In this document: positions 8,884 through 19,250 of the stretch, one piece after another
How the letters are laid out: each line of letters starts with the position of its first letter
How positions within the stretch are numbered: the first letter of the stretch is position 1
Assembly (NCBI RefSeq): GCF_002934445.1
Contig: NZ_PTJE01000001.1
Coordinates: 62,001 to 126,000 of the forward strand
Direction of reading: 5' to 3'
Source of the DNA: Nonlabens xylanidelens
GTDB lineage: Bacteria; Bacteroidota; Bacteroidia; Flavobacteriales; Flavobacteriaceae
Length of the DNA stretch: 64,000 bases
The notes under the pieces: model-generated
Told to the model about the DNA's origin: nothing
The model's database searches: none
Seen by the model: only the letters and a program-made list of their open reading frames with translations
Program-made: the position numbers and the translations under genes

Positions 8884-9861
8884 TTAAAAAAAGTTGGCTT
8901 TAAGTTGTAAACCTTGATCCTCTGGAAAATCATACATCAAGTTCATATTTTGTACTGCCTGTCCAGACGCACCTTTTAATAAGTTATCGATGACACTCGT
9001 TATCAATAAAATGTCATTATGCTTATGTAGGTGAATAAGACACTTATTGGTATTAACTACTTGCTTTAAATGCACTTCTTTATCGGACACAAATACAAAT
9101 GGCGAGTCTTTATAGTAGTCCTTATAAAAGTCTTTTATTTTTTCTAGTGATAGGTCTATTTTAGTGTAGGCTGTCGCAAAAATCCCTCTACTGAAATCAC
9201 CACGATTAGGCACAAATAACACATTAGAATTAAAATCTTGTTGTGACTGTTTTAAAGTCTGATTTATTTCTCCTAGATGCTGATGCGTAAAAGCTTTATA
9301 GTGTGAGAAATTATTATCTCTCCAAGTGAAATGTGTCGTAGGTGACAGACTTGTGCCCGCACCAGTCGCACCAGTAACCGCATTTACATGCACATCTTCT
9401 TTTATCAATTGTTGTGCAGCTAGTGGTAAAATGGCAAGTTGTATAGCGGTTGCAAAACATCCTGGATTTGCCACATGAGTAGCTTTTTTAATCTCTTCTT
9501 TTTGATACTCGCACAGTCCATATGTGAACTCGCTTTCGCGAAAGCGTGCATATTCTATCAACCTAAAATCATTACTTAAATCGATAATTTTTGTATTCTT
9601 TGAAAATTGATGCTTCTCTAAAAAAGATTTTGAATTGCCATGACCTAGACATAAAAACAAAACGTCCACATTGTTATTTAACTGGCTTGTAAACACCAAA
9701 TCTGTAGTACCCAAAAGATCTTGATGAACATCGCTTACGGCATTACCAGCGTTTGAGGTTGAGTATATAAAATCTATAACTACCTCATCATGGTGAATTA
9801 AAAGTCTTATTAATTCTCCTGCTGTGTAACCTGCACCACCTATTATTCCTGCTTTAATCAT
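8884..9861 (-). CDS. argC: N-acylglutamyl-phosphate reductase
   Basis: The 325-residue NADPH-dependent reductase has the nucleotide-binding GGAGYTAGE (8-16) and the catalytic Cys135 in HVANPGCFATA. It reduces the ArgB product to the semialdehyde used by ArgD. The start overlaps the argG stop by 4 bp. The dispersed palindrome at 9531-9546 is read as RFRES (residues 107-111), a different frame from the argB copy. Confidence 0.95.
   Translation of the reverse strand: MIKAGIIGGAGYTAGELIRLLIHHDEVVIDFIYSTSNAGNAVSDVHQDLLGTTDLVFTSQLNNNVDVLFLCLGHGNSKSFLEKHQFSKNTKIIDLSNDFRLIEYARFRESEFTYGLCEYQKEEIKKATHVANPGCFATAIQLAILPLAAQQLIKEDVHVNAVTGATGAGTSLSPTTHFTWRDNNFSHYKAFTHQHLGEINQTLKQSQQDFNSNVLFVPNRGDFSRGIFATAYTKIDLSLEKIKDFYKDYYKDSPFVFVSDKEVHLKQVVNTNKCLIHLHKHNDILLITSVIDNLLKGASGQAVQNMNLMYDFPEDQGLQLKANFF
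9531..9546. repeat. dispersed palindrome copy 2 (in argC)
   Basis: Perfect CGCTTTCGCGAAAGCG; encodes RFRES. Confidence 0.9.
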
Positions 9862-11054
9862 GATTCTTGATGTATCTGGTTATAAATCTTATTGCTGTTT
9901 CCTATGATCTTGATAAAACCTTTGGCCTCACTTGCTGTCCATGCTTTATTCTCCTCTCCATAAGTACCGAATTTTGCATTCATTAAATCGTTTACCGATT
10001 CTATACCATCCAGAGTAAAGTGATAAGGTTGCAAAGTGACATAAACATCTCCAGTAACTTTGGCCTGACTACTTTCTAAGAAAGCCTCCATGTCACGCAT
10101 TACAGGATCGAGGTACTGACCTTCATGCAGGTGCATACCGTAAAAACTAGACAGATAATCTTTGTGCTGTAACTGCCATTTAGTAAGTGTATGCTTTTCT
10201 AATAAATGATGTGCTTTGATAGTAATCAACGCTGCTGCGGCTTCAAAACCTACTCTACCTTTCATACCTACTATGGTATCGCCTACATGGATATCTCTAC
10301 CTATAGCATATGAAGAAGCAAGATCATTGAGCTGTTGTATAGCCAGTTCTGAAGATTGCTCTTTCCCATTTACAGCAATTAACTCTCCTTTTTTAAAGGT
10401 CAATTTTACTTGTTCCTTTCCTTCTTTTTGAAGTTGTGACGGATAGGCTTCTTCTGGTAATGCTTTGAGCGAGGTCAGTGTTTCTGCTCCACCGACACTA
10501 GTTCCCCACAGTCCTTTATTGACAGAATATTGAGACTTTTCCCAAGACATAGCTATTCCATTTTCTATGAGATAATCTATCTCTTGTTTACGTGATAGTT
10601 TACCATCTCTTATAGGTGTAATAATTTCTATATGTGGTGCTAGAGTTTGAAAAATCATATCAAAACGCACTTGATCATTTCCGGCGCCAGTACTTCCATG
10701 AGCGATAAATTGTGCGTCTATAGTTTTTGCATATTCAATAATCTCAATGGCTTGCACAATACGCTCTGCACTTACCGATAGTGGATACGTATTGTTCTTC
10801 AACACGTTTCCATAAATCAAATACTTAACGACTTTATCATAAAAAGTGCTGACAGCGTCTATTGCTTTAAAAGTGCTCACGCCCATTTTATAAGCATTAG
10901 ATTCTATAGTTTTAAGGTCTTCTTGAGTAAAACCACCTGTGTTCACACACAAAGCATGCACTTCATAACCTAGATCTTGTGAAAGATATACGGCACAATA
11001 TGAGGTGTCCAGTCCGCCACTATATGCTATTACTAATTTTTTATTATTGTTCAT
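9858..11054 (-). CDS. argG: argininosuccinate synthase
   Basis: The 398-residue N-type ATP pyrophosphatase joins citrulline and aspartate. The PP-loop AYSGGLDTSY is at residues 10-19. The protein belongs to the form found in Bacteroidetes rather than the E. coli long form. It overlaps the upstream GNAT gene by 11 bp and argC by 4 bp, so it is part of the arginine operon. Confidence 0.95.
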   Translation of the reverse strand: MNNNKKLVIAYSGGLDTSYCAVYLSQDLGYEVHALCVNTGGFTQEDLKTIESNAYKMGVSTFKAIDAVSTFYDKVVKYLIYGNVLKNNTYPLSVSAERIVQAIEIIEYAKTIDAQFIAHGSTGAGNDQVRFDMIFQTLAPHIEIITPIRDGKLSRKQEIDYLIENGIAMSWEKSQYSVNKGLWGTSVGGAETLTSLKALPEEAYPSQLQKEGKEQVKLTFKKGELIAVNGKEQSSELAIQQLNDLASSYAIGRDIHVGDTIVGMKGRVGFEAAAALITIKAHHLLEKHTLTKWQLQHKDYLSSFYGMHLHEGQYLDPVMRDMEAFLESSQAKVTGDVYVTLQPYHFTLDGIESVNDLMNAKFGTYGEENKAWTASEAKGFIKIIGNSNKIYNQIHQES

Positions 11055-11667
11055 TTTGATCTTTTTTGAGGATAAGCGTTTGCTTAATTTGTTTCAATCT
11101 GTTGAAAACAGACTTTTTAATAGGTTTCTTTTCTTCTGTTATTTTCTTAGAAGGGTCATAGATCATTCCTGTACACAAACACATTTTTTGTTCAGTACGT
11201 TGTAAGATGTCATAGTTCTTACAGGTCTGGCAACCGTTCCAGAATTGCTGGTCGTCTGTTAATTCAGAAAAAGTAACTGGCTTATAACCTAGGTCGCTAT
11301 TCATTTTCATAACAGCAAGTCCAGTGGTGATGCTGAATATCTTTGCATCAGGAAACTTTTCTTTAGAGAGTAAAAAGATGCGTTCTTTAATTTGTTTGGC
11401 CAGTCCTAGATTTCTATAATCTGGATGTACAATAAGGCCTGAGTTTGCGACAAACTTGCCGTGTCCCCATTTCTCTATGTAACAAAAGCCTGCAAATTTC
11501 CCGTTATCCAGTGCGATAACCGCGTTGCCATTTTCCATTTTGGTAGTGACATATTCTGGTGTACGTTTTGCGATTCCTGTACCGCGCACTTTGGCAGCGT
11601 CGGCTATGGTATCACAAATGATTTGCGCATATTTTGAATGCGATTTATGAGCAATAACAATTTCCAT
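11044..11667 (-). CDS. GNAT N-acyltransferase, candidate first enzyme of arginine synthesis
   Basis: The 207-residue protein has a GNAT core around residues 5-150, including the acyl-CoA loop region HPDYRNLGLAKQIKER (77-92). A Cys-rich segment follows (CQTCKN, then CLC) that could bind a metal, and then a basic tail. It is the first gene of the operon, directly before argG. No canonical argA or argJ is visible, so it probably makes N-acetyl- or N-succinylglutamate. That role is inferred from position and from the same gene order in other Bacteroidetes; the donor CoA cannot be read from the sequence. Confidence 0.75.
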   Translation of the reverse strand: MEIVIAHKSHSKYAQIICDTIADAAKVRGTGIAKRTPEYVTTKMENGNAVIALDNGKFAGFCYIEKWGHGKFVANSGLIVHPDYRNLGLAKQIKERIFLLSKEKFPDAKIFSITTGLAVMKMNSDLGYKPVTFSELTDDQQFWNGCQTCKNYDILQRTEQKMCLCTGMIYDPSKKITEEKKPIKKSVFNRLKQIKQTLILKKDQNEQ

Positions 11668-12141
11668 TGTGATTGATTTTATAAATTAAAAAGTGTAAAG
11701 TGTAGTTGTGAAAAGAAGAACCGGACGCACCTAAATTCCCAAAAAGAAAGACCCCTTACGGGCGTCGGCGTCGTAAAGTAGGACGCACAGAAAAACCGTT
11801 CCTAGAAGGAGCAGTTAAAAAGGTAGTAAATAATAATGGAAGTGAATTCAATGTAAAAAAAATAAAAATTATATCTAAATGCTAAGTGAGATTAAGCACA
11901 GCGGCGTCGCAATGTAAAGCGCACCGGTAAGGATATATTTTTATTTCTAGATAAATTCATGCGGTAAATGTAAGTATTTATTTGGACTAGTCATCAATAA
12001 CCTACACAAACTTCTAAAATTTAGTGTTTTGATAATAATCTGTTATTAGAATTATTAAATACAAACTATAAGTAAACATATATCACGAACTCTTAAAAGG
12101 AAACAAATAACAATTTACTATTAAATCGATAAGTGTGTAGA
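11668..12141. other. 474-bp spacer and probable 5' leader of the arginine operon
   Basis: No convincing gene. On the minus strand this is the region upstream of the GNAT-argG operon and downstream of ilvA. It holds a GC-richer island (about 11720-11920) in an otherwise AT-rich spacer, with degenerate repeats containing GGCGTCG and GGACGCAC. I could not identify a consensus promoter or an arginine operator with confidence. Confidence 0.5.
11723..11923. repeat. degenerate GGCGTCG...GCGCAC repeats in the arg leader
   Basis: GGACGCAC occurs at 11723-11730 and 11781-11788. The block GGCGTCGTAAAG at 11766-11777 resembles GGCGTCGCAATG at 11903-11914, and the latter is followed by AAGCGCAC. The copies are imperfect and lie within noncoding DNA. 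Confidence 0.5.
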
Positions 12142-13401
12142 TCACACTAGAAACTCAAAAAGTGTAGGGTTATCATTTATATAATCTCCATAAAAATTAA
12201 GTGACTTCATACGTTGTACTAGAGAATCAAAATCTGATGTGTTTTTCAATTCTATTCCCACTACCGCAGATCCGTTTATTCTATTTGTTTTCTTAGTGTA
12301 TTCAAAATGAGTAATATCGTCATTAGGTCCTATAACCTTCTCTACAAATTCTTTCAGCGCACCTGCTCGTTGCGGAAACCTAACTATAAAGTAATGTTTT
12401 AGTTGCGACTCTAATAAGGCGCGTTCTTTAATCTCTGCTGTTCTAGTAATGTCATTGTTACTACCACTTATGACACATACCACATTCTTTCCCTTTATCT
12501 TTTCTCTAATAGTTTCTAATGCTGTAATAGACATGGCTCCTGCAGGTTCTACCACTATCGCCTGACTATTATATAAATCTAGAATAGTCTGACATATGGC
12601 ACCTTCACTTACATTAATAGTTTCTGTAAGATTCTGTTTACATATTTCAAAATTGCGTTCTCCTACTCTTTTAACAGCAGCACCATCTACAAAACTATCT
12701 ATCTTATCCAGTGTCGTATTTTCTCTATTAAAAATAGAAGTCGCCATAGAGGTAGCTCCTTTAGGCTCTACTCCTATAATTTTAGTATGAGGAGATAAGT
12801 ACTTTAACACACTGGAAACACCAGCGCTTAAACCGCCACCACCTACAGGCATGATTACATAATCTATAGGGACTTTAGACTGTTCCATAATCTCTAGTCC
12901 TACAGTAGCCTGGCCTTCTATCACCTTTTCATCATCAAAAGGGTGGATAAATGTTTTCCCTAGTTTCTTGTTCTCCTCCATAGCAGCATAGTAAGAGTCA
13001 TCATAGGTATCACCATGCATGACTATGGTTACATACGTACCACCGAACATTTTCACCTGTTGGATCTTTTGCACCGGTGTAGGTGTAGGCATGTAAATCG
13101 TACCATGTATCTTGAGTAACTTGCAAGACATCGCAACTCCTTGGGCATGGTTACCTGCGCTGGCACAAACTATTCCGTTTGATAAATCTTCTTTACTCAA
13201 CGTAGAGATCTTATTATATGCACCACGTATTTTATAAGAACGCACGGGCTGCAAGTCTTCTCTCTTAAAATAGATAGAACTTTGATACCTGTCAGAGTAA
13301 AGTGCATTTAACTCTAGAGGTGTTAAACAGGCCACGTCGCGTAAACGATTTGCAGCCTGTTTTACATCTTGTAATCTTGGATAATAAGTCACTGTTTTCA
13401 T
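12142..13401 (-). CDS. ilvA: threonine dehydratase, biosynthetic
   Basis: The 419-residue PLP enzyme deaminates threonine to 2-oxobutanoate for isoleucine synthesis. The Schiff-base Lys57 lies in SYKIRGAYN, and a Gly-rich phosphate loop (VGGGGLSAG) is present. The C-terminal 85 residues (from about 335) form a single ACT-like regulatory domain, as in the short bacterial form, so isoleucine feedback is likely. It is the last gene of the ilvDBNCA operon, separated from ilvC by 174 bp. Confidence 0.95.
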   Translation of the reverse strand: MKTVTYYPRLQDVKQAANRLRDVACLTPLELNALYSDRYQSSIYFKREDLQPVRSYKIRGAYNKISTLSKEDLSNGIVCASAGNHAQGVAMSCKLLKIHGTIYMPTPTPVQKIQQVKMFGGTYVTIVMHGDTYDDSYYAAMEENKKLGKTFIHPFDDEKVIEGQATVGLEIMEQSKVPIDYVIMPVGGGGLSAGVSSVLKYLSPHTKIIGVEPKGATSMATSIFNRENTTLDKIDSFVDGAAVKRVGERNFEICKQNLTETINVSEGAICQTILDLYNSQAIVVEPAGAMSITALETIREKIKGKNVVCVISGSNNDITRTAEIKERALLESQLKHYFIVRFPQRAGALKEFVEKVIGPNDDITHFEYTKKTNRINGSAVVGIELKNTSDFDSLVQRMKSLNFYGDYINDNPTLFEFLV

Positions 13402-13575
13402 ATCTTTTATGGTCCAGCCGTCGCATAACAGCTTTGCTTTTCATTAAAGAGAATTCCTATAGGCTCACACTTTAATCTTTTTTCACTTAGTAATGATTCT
13501 CGACTGCGTACTATATAGACAGAATTTTGTTGTTCAAAATTTCTAGCACCACCAGCATCTATCCTAACTTATTAT

Positions 13576-15045
13576 CTAGATGGTTTTCATTGCAATCATA
13601 GAATCTCTCAACACTGCTCCTACTTTTTCTATAGGGTGATTTCTTATAGCTTTATTGACTGCTATTAGTTCTAGGTTGTCTGTTTTGTATTCCGCTTTCG
13701 CGAAAGCGGAACCAATAACAGCCCCATCGAGACCATCTACAAATGAAGAAACTAAAGGCTTACATGCATGGTCAAATAGGTAACAACCATACTCTGCCGT
13801 GTCAGAAATAATGCGATTCATTTCAAATAATTTCTTTCTAGCTACCGTGTTTGCAATTAATGGCAACTCGTGAAGAGACTCGTAATAAGCACTTTCTTCT
13901 ACAATACCTGATGCTACCATAGTCTCAAATGCCAGTTCTACACCAGATTTAATAAAGGCAACCATCGCTACACCATGATCAAAATATTCTTGATCTTCTA
14001 TCTTTTCTGTAGAAGCTGTAGATTTTTCAAATGCCGTGTTCTCCGTTTCGGCTCTCCATTTTAATAGATTTACATCGTCGTTTGCCCAGTCTTCCATCAT
14101 GGTTTGTGAGAAATGACCAGACATAATATCGTCCATGTGTTTTTCAAAAAGTGGTTTTAAAATAACTTTTAACTCTTCAGACAGTTGGTGCGCTTTAATC
14201 TTTGACGCATTATCTAGCCTGTCCATCATATTAGTAATACCACCATGTTTTAAAGCCTCTGTGGTACGTTCCCAACCGTATTGAATAAGATTAGATGCGT
14301 ATTCTGAGTCTGCGCCCTGTGCGATCATTTTATCAAACAATAGTATAGAAGCCGTTTGTAAAACACCACATAAAATGGTCTGTTCTCCCATTAAATCACT
14401 CTTCACCTCTGCAACAAAAGAAGATTCAAGAACTCCTGCTTTATGCCCACCTGTTGCTACTGCATATGCTTTGGCCTGCTCCCATCCTTTATTCTCAGGA
14501 TCATTTTCTGGATGTACAGCTATTAAAGTAGGGACTCCAAAACCTCTTTTATATTCTTCTCTCACCTCAGAGCCTGGACATTTAGGAGCCACCATTATAA
14601 CAGTGATATCTTCTCTTATCTTCTGTCCTTCTTCTACTATATTAAATCCATGAGAGTAAGAAAGTGTTGCCCCTTTTTTCATGTGTGGCATAATCGCCTT
14701 TACCACAGCTGCGTGTTGTTTATCTGGTGTTAGGTTTAAAACTAGATCTGAATTAGGAATTAAATCTTCATAAGTCCCAACAGTAAAACCATTTTCACTA
14801 GCATTTTTAAACGACTGCCTTTTTTGATCAATAGCAGCCTGTCTTAATGCATAAGAAATATCTAATCCAGAATCTCTCATGTTAAGACCTTGATTTAATC
14901 CTTGTGCGCCACAACCTACTATCGTGATTTTCTTTCCTATTAAAGCGTTAACACCATCTTCAAATTCTGCTTGTTGCATGAATCTGCATTTAGATAATTG
15001 TTCTAATTTTTGTGAAAGTGATAGGGTATTAAAATAATTTGACAT
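13576..15045 (-). CDS. ilvC: ketol-acid reductoisomerase, class II
   Basis: At 489 residues this is the long, E. coli-like class II KARI with duplicated C-terminal domain. [18 protein letters not shown] (43-60) is the NADPH Rossmann loop, and long stretches resemble the enterobacterial enzyme. It makes the dihydroxy acids of the valine and isoleucine branches. Residues 447-451 (AFAKA) are encoded by the dispersed palindrome at 13690-13711 and occupy a stretch that differs from the E. coli protein near the C-terminus. Confidence 0.97.
   Translation of the reverse strand: MSNYFNTLSLSQKLEQLSKCRFMQQAEFEDGVNALIGKKITIVGCGAQGLNQGLNMRDSGLDISYALRQAAIDQKRQSFKNASENGFTVGTYEDLIPNSDLVLNLTPDKQHAAVVKAIMPHMKKGATLSYSHGFNIVEEGQKIREDITVIMVAPKCPGSEVREEYKRGFGVPTLIAVHPENDPENKGWEQAKAYAVATGGHKAGVLESSFVAEVKSDLMGEQTILCGVLQTASILLFDKMIAQGADSEYASNLIQYGWERTTEALKHGGITNMMDRLDNASKIKAHQLSEELKVILKPLFEKHMDDIMSGHFSQTMMEDWANDDVNLLKWRAETENTAFEKSTASTEKIEDQEYFDHGVAMVAFIKSGVELAFETMVASGIVEESAYYESLHELPLIANTVARKKLFEMNRIISDTAEYGCYLFDHACKPLVSSFVDGLDGAVIGSAFAKAEYKTDNLELIAVNKAIRNHPIEKVGAVLRDSMIAMKTI
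13690..13711. repeat. dispersed palindrome copy 3 (extended, in ilvC)
   Basis: The 16-bp core at 13693-13708 is extended by TTC/GAA on either side to a perfect 22-bp palindrome; encodes SAFAKAE. Confidence 0.9.
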
Positions 15046-15055
15046 GGTACTTATT

Positions 15056-15586
15056 TTATGAGTTTAATGCTTCTAGCATTTTTGAAATTTCCATTGGTTC
15101 TTTAGTTACAGCTATACGTCCAGATCTATTGAACTGTAATATGCCGTGGGCACTTAATTCACGGTATAATAAATCGACCTCGCTTCTTCTTCCAGATTTT
15201 TCTAAAACAAAAAACTCTTTATTTACCGTTACTATGCGTGCGTTACTTTCTTTAATTATATTTTGAATCTGAGGTTCTTCAAAAAGAAGGTCAGATTTAA
15301 TTTTAAACAGACAGGACTCTTGATAAATGGTCTCTTCGTCAGAGTGATAGTAGGCTTTTATAACCTCTACTTGTTTCTCTATCTGACCGATGATTTTCTT
15401 CATGTTTTCTTCGGTCATGTTTACTAAAATGGTCCATTTTGAAACCTCTTCTATTTCTGATGCAGAACCGTTTATGCTTTCTATATTCACATGACGACGC
15501 TGGAATATTGCCGAAATCCTATTCAGCAACCCTATATTGTTTTCTGTATAAATGGATATGGTAAAAAGTTGTTCTTGGTTTTCCAT
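15056..15586 (-). CDS. ilvN: acetolactate synthase small (regulatory) subunit
   Basis: The 176-residue protein begins with an ACT domain ([24 protein letters not shown], about residues 8-31, with the valine-binding loop) and has the usual second half. It confers valine feedback on IlvB. It lies 10 bp upstream of ilvC. Unlike most ilvBN pairs it is separated from ilvB by a 185-bp repeat-bearing spacer. Confidence 0.93.
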   Translation of the reverse strand: MENQEQLFTISIYTENNIGLLNRISAIFQRRHVNIESINGSASEIEEVSKWTILVNMTEENMKKIIGQIEKQVEVIKAYYHSDEETIYQESCLFKIKSDLLFEEPQIQNIIKESNARIVTVNKEFFVLEKSGRRSEVDLLYRELSAHGILQFNRSGRIAVTKEPMEISKMLEALNS

Positions 15587-15771
15587 AATTTTTTATTTCG
15601 TTCAGCTGTTAATGAACAGCTTTGCTTTACTTTTCTCGATATCGTCGTCTTCGACAAGTTCCAGACGCATGCGATGCGCATTGTTTTAGACACATGCGAT
15701 GCGTCACTGCTTGAACGCCCTGTTTTCGGACGCATGCGATGCGTCACTGCTTGAACGCTTGCGATGCGTTT
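15587..15771. repeat. GC-rich repeat spacer between ilvB and ilvN
   Basis: The unit ATGCGATGCGTC followed by ACTGCTTGAACGC occurs twice in tandem (about 15692-15718 and 15732-15758). Partial ATGCGATGCG and TTGCGATGCG units flank it at about 15668 and 15759. The block is much richer in GC than its surroundings and is partly self-complementary (GCATGC and GCATCGCATGCG-type elements). It would be transcribed within the ilv operon. ORFs crossing it are not protein-like. Confidence 0.7.
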
Positions 15772-17511
15772 CTACTGGAGGCGCACCTCTGAAACTGATG
15801 CTCCTGTTGGGATCATTGGGAAAACGTTTCCTTCTTTTTGCACTCTCACTTCAAGAAAATATGCTTCGTCACTCTTCATCATTTCTTCTACGGCACCAGC
15901 AAGATCTTTACGATCTGTTACTTGTTTTGCTTTGATGTGATATCCTTCGGCTATTTTTATAAAATCAGGATTTGTCATTTCTGTACTGGCATAGCGCTTA
16001 TCAAAAAACAGCTGTTGCCACTGACGTACCATTCCTAAAAACTCGTTATTAAGCACAACAATTTTTACAGGCACTTTAGTCTGAAAAATGGTTCCCAATT
16101 CTTGAATAGTCATCTGGTAGCCACCATCACCTATTACTGCAACAACATCTCTATCTGGCGCACCTACTTGTGCTCCTATAGCTGCCGGAAGTGCAAATCC
16201 CATAGTACCTAATCCACCTGATGTTATATTACTACGTGTCTGATTATAACTAGCATACCGACATGCTATCATCTGGTGCTGGCCCACATCACTTACTATA
16301 GCTGCTTCACTTTTTGAGTGTACATTAATTTGCTGTATAACCTCAGCCATAGTAAGTCCATCTACAGATGGTTCCATATCTTCTCTTATAACTTTATCTA
16401 CTTCTACTTCATAAAGTTCCTTAAATCTCGCTAACCATTTAGGGTGCTCTCTTTGTTCTAAATAAGGAAGTAATAGTTCTAAAGTGTTTCTTGCATCACC
16501 AAGAACAGCAATATCTGCTTTTACATTCTTATTCACCTCAGATGGGTCTATTTCAAAATGTATCACTTTGGCTTGCTTTGCATATCGAGATAAATCACCA
16601 GTAACACGGTCGTCAAAACGCATTCCTATCGCTATTAAAACATCACATTCATTAGTTAATAAATTAGGTGCATAATTACCATGCATACCTACCATACCGA
16701 CATTAAGTGAATGAGAAGTAGGAATAGCACTTGCACCTAAAATGGTCCATGCAGATGGGATTCCTGCTTTTTCTATAACCGATTGCAATTCTTTTTCGGC
16801 CTCGCTCAATACGACTCCTTGACCCCAAATAATCATAGGCTTCTGAGCGTTATTAATTAAGAGAGCAGCGTCCTTTACCGTTTGTAAATCTGTATCTGGA
16901 ACTGGCACATAACTTCTTATCGATTTACATTTTTCATATGCAAAATCAAACTCTTCAAACTGTGCATCTTTTGTAATATCAATTAATACAGGACCTGGAC
17001 GACCGCTTTGAGCGATGTAAAAAGCTTTGGCTAGAACCTTAGGAATATCTGCTGCTTTAGTTACTTGAGCATTCCACTTAGTTACTGGTGTAGAAATACC
17101 TATAATATCTGTTTCTTGAAAAGCATCTGTCCCCAATAAATGAGAAGCTACCTGACCAGTGATACATACCATAGGTGTAGAATCTATCATCGCGTCTGCC
17201 AGTCCAGTGATAAGATTTGTTGCTCCTGGACCAGAAGTGGCTATACAAACTCCAACTTTATTTGATATACGTGCATAACCTTGTGCTGCATGTGTTGCTC
17301 CTTGCTCATGTCTGGTGAGTACATGTTTCAACTCTTTTTGATAGCCATAAAGCTTATCATATAACGGCATAATCGCACCACCAGGATAACCAAATGCCGT
17401 ATCAACACCTTCGGCAAGGAAACATTTTATGATAGCTTCTGCACCAGATATCTTTTCTGTTACTATGCTTGAAGTAGGGGAATTTATTAGCGCATGTTCT
17501 TTCATAATCAT
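15772..17511 (-). CDS. ilvB: acetolactate synthase large subunit
   Basis: The 579-residue thiamine-diphosphate enzyme condenses pyruvate with pyruvate or 2-oxobutanoate. It carries GYPGGAIMPLYD (41-52), the cofactor-activating Glu69 in HEQGATHAAQG, and the ThDP/Mg motif from GDGG (461) to NN (488-489). It follows ilvD by 62 bp. An alternative Met two codons in is possible. Confidence 0.96.
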   Translation of the reverse strand: MIMKEHALINSPTSSIVTEKISGAEAIIKCFLAEGVDTAFGYPGGAIMPLYDKLYGYQKELKHVLTRHEQGATHAAQGYARISNKVGVCIATSGPGATNLITGLADAMIDSTPMVCITGQVASHLLGTDAFQETDIIGISTPVTKWNAQVTKAADIPKVLAKAFYIAQSGRPGPVLIDITKDAQFEEFDFAYEKCKSIRSYVPVPDTDLQTVKDAALLINNAQKPMIIWGQGVVLSEAEKELQSVIEKAGIPSAWTILGASAIPTSHSLNVGMVGMHGNYAPNLLTNECDVLIAIGMRFDDRVTGDLSRYAKQAKVIHFEIDPSEVNKNVKADIAVLGDARNTLELLLPYLEQREHPKWLARFKELYEVEVDKVIREDMEPSVDGLTMAEVIQQINVHSKSEAAIVSDVGQHQMIACRYASYNQTRSNITSGGLGTMGFALPAAIGAQVGAPDRDVVAVIGDGGYQMTIQELGTIFQTKVPVKIVVLNNEFLGMVRQWQQLFFDKRYASTEMTNPDFIKIAEGYHIKAKQVTDRKDLAGAVEEMMKSDEAYFLEVRVQKEGNVFPMIPTGASVSEVRLQ

Positions 17512-17573
17512 CGATTTTGATTATTGTAATTTTTTATTCTATTTGTTGAGTAGGTATTTACAGGGATAAGCTA

Positions 17574-19250
17574 TTAAAACTCGTCTGTAACACAACCTTT
17601 TGAAGCATTAGAAACCGTTCTTGCATATTTATAAAGAACACCTCTTTTAAACTTCAACTCTGGTGCCTGCCATTGTTCTTTACGTTTAATTAATTCTTTA
17701 TCTGAGATTTCTAATTGTATTGTATTAGCTTCTGCATCGATAGTAATGACATCACCATCTTTAACTAGAGCAATCACACCACCTTCTTGAGCTTCTGGTG
17801 TGATATGTCCTACAACAAAGCCATGCGTACCGCCAGAAAAACGACCATCTGTAATAAGCGCCACGTCTTTACCTAGTCCTGCACCCATAATAGCTGCTGT
17901 AGGCTTTAACATTTCTGGCATTCCTGGTCCTCCTTTAGGTCCTTCATATCTTATGACTACTACATCACCTCTTTCTACCAGTCCATCACGTATGCCATCA
18001 TTTGCTTCATACTCACCATTAAAAACCTTAGCTTTTCCTGAGAACTGCAACCCTTCTTTACCTGTGATTTTTGCAACACTACCTTCACTAGCAAGATTGC
18101 CATAAAGCATTCTCAAGTGTCCAGAAATTTTAATAGGGTTCTCTACAGTTCTAATCACATCTTGTTCTTCAGAAAGATCTTTTACGCTTGCTAGATTCTC
18201 AGCTACTGTTTTACCAGTTACCGTAAGACAGTCTCCATGAATTAACCCTTTAGAAAGTAAGTACTTCATAACTGCAGGAATGCCACCTATGCGATGAATA
18301 TCTTCCATAAGATACCTACCACTAGGTTTTAAATCTGCTAGAAAAGGTGTGTTATCACTTATATCTTGAAAATCTTTAAGTGTAAAATCTATTTGTGCTG
18401 CTCTTGCTATCGCTAGAAAGTGTAAAACCGCATTTGTAGAACCGCCAAGAATTGTGACTAATCGTACTGCGTTCTCTAACGATTTACGTGTTATAATATC
18501 AGACGGTTTGATGTCTTTTTCTAGTAATTCTAACATTACTTGTCCTGCTCTGACAGATTCTTCTTTCTTATCATCACTTAATGCAGGGTTAGAAGAATTA
18601 AACGGTAAAGACATTCCTAATGCTTCTATCGCACTTGCCATGGTATTTGCGGTATACATACCACCGCAAGCACCAGCACCAGGACATGCTTTTTCTACTA
18701 TATTCTGATATTCTTCTTCTTCCATAGTACCTGCAACTTTACTACCCCAAGCTTCAAAAGCAGAAACTACATCTAACTTCTTACCCTTATGGCAGCCAGA
18801 ATCTATCGTACCTCCATAAACTAGTATAGAAGGACGGTCCAGTCTTATCATTGCCATTAATGCACCTGGCATATTTTTATCACAACCTACAACTGTTACT
18901 AGTGCGTCATAACTCATCGCTTGCACCACAGTCTCCATAGAGTCTGCTATAATATCTCGTGACGGTAGAGAATAACGCATACCTGGCGTCCCCATAGAGA
19001 TACCATCACTTACTCCTATTGTATTAAAGATTAATCCAACTAGGTTAGCATCTAAAGTTCCTTCTTTAACCAATTTTGCAAGATCATTAAGATGCATGTT
19101 ACATGGGTTACCTTCATAACCAGTACTCGCAATACCTACAAATGGTTTGAGCAGATCCTCCTTAGAAAGACCTATAGCATGCAACATAGCTTGTGCAGCT
19201 GGTTGTGTAGGATCCTGGGTTACTGTTTTACTATATTTAGTGAGTGACAT
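17574..19250 (-). CDS. ilvD: dihydroxy-acid dehydratase
   Basis: The 558-residue Fe-S dehydratase has three conserved cysteines: Cys50 (GNPCNMH), Cys123 (VGCDKNMPG) and Cys195 ([14 protein letters not shown]). This pattern fits a [2Fe-2S] enzyme. It is the first gene of the ilvDBNCA operon, transcribed divergently from metK. Confidence 0.96.
   Translation of the reverse strand: MSLTKYSKTVTQDPTQPAAQAMLHAIGLSKEDLLKPFVGIASTGYEGNPCNMHLNDLAKLVKEGTLDANLVGLIFNTIGVSDGISMGTPGMRYSLPSRDIIADSMETVVQAMSYDALVTVVGCDKNMPGALMAMIRLDRPSILVYGGTIDSGCHKGKKLDVVSAFEAWGSKVAGTMEEEEYQNIVEKACPGAGACGGMYTANTMASAIEALGMSLPFNSSNPALSDDKKEESVRAGQVMLELLEKDIKPSDIITRKSLENAVRLVTILGGSTNAVLHFLAIARAAQIDFTLKDFQDISDNTPFLADLKPSGRYLMEDIHRIGGIPAVMKYLLSKGLIHGDCLTVTGKTVAENLASVKDLSEEQDVIRTVENPIKISGHLRMLYGNLASEGSVAKITGKEGLQFSGKAKVFNGEYEANDGIRDGLVERGDVVVIRYEGPKGGPGMPEMLKPTAAIMGAGLGKDVALITDGRFSGGTHGFVVGHITPEAQEGGVIALVKDGDVITIDAEANTIQLEISDKELIKRKEQWQAPELKFKRGVLYKYARTVSNASKGCVTDEF

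Noticed and set aside
11712-11885. 57-codon plus-strand frame encoding an Arg/Lys-rich peptide in the arg leader
   Set aside because: No start codon in frame and a TGA just before it; the basic residues come from the CGT/CGG-rich repeats.
13402-13575. Stop-to-stop ORF of about 55 codons on the minus strand between ilvC and ilvA
   Set aside because: The translation looks plausible at first but there is no ATG, GTG or TTG start in frame, TAA TAA precedes it directly, and I recognise no family.
15532-15935. Overlapping ORFs across the ilvB-ilvN spacer on both strands
   Set aside because: They translate the repeat block and the ends of ilvN and ilvB; no family resemblance.
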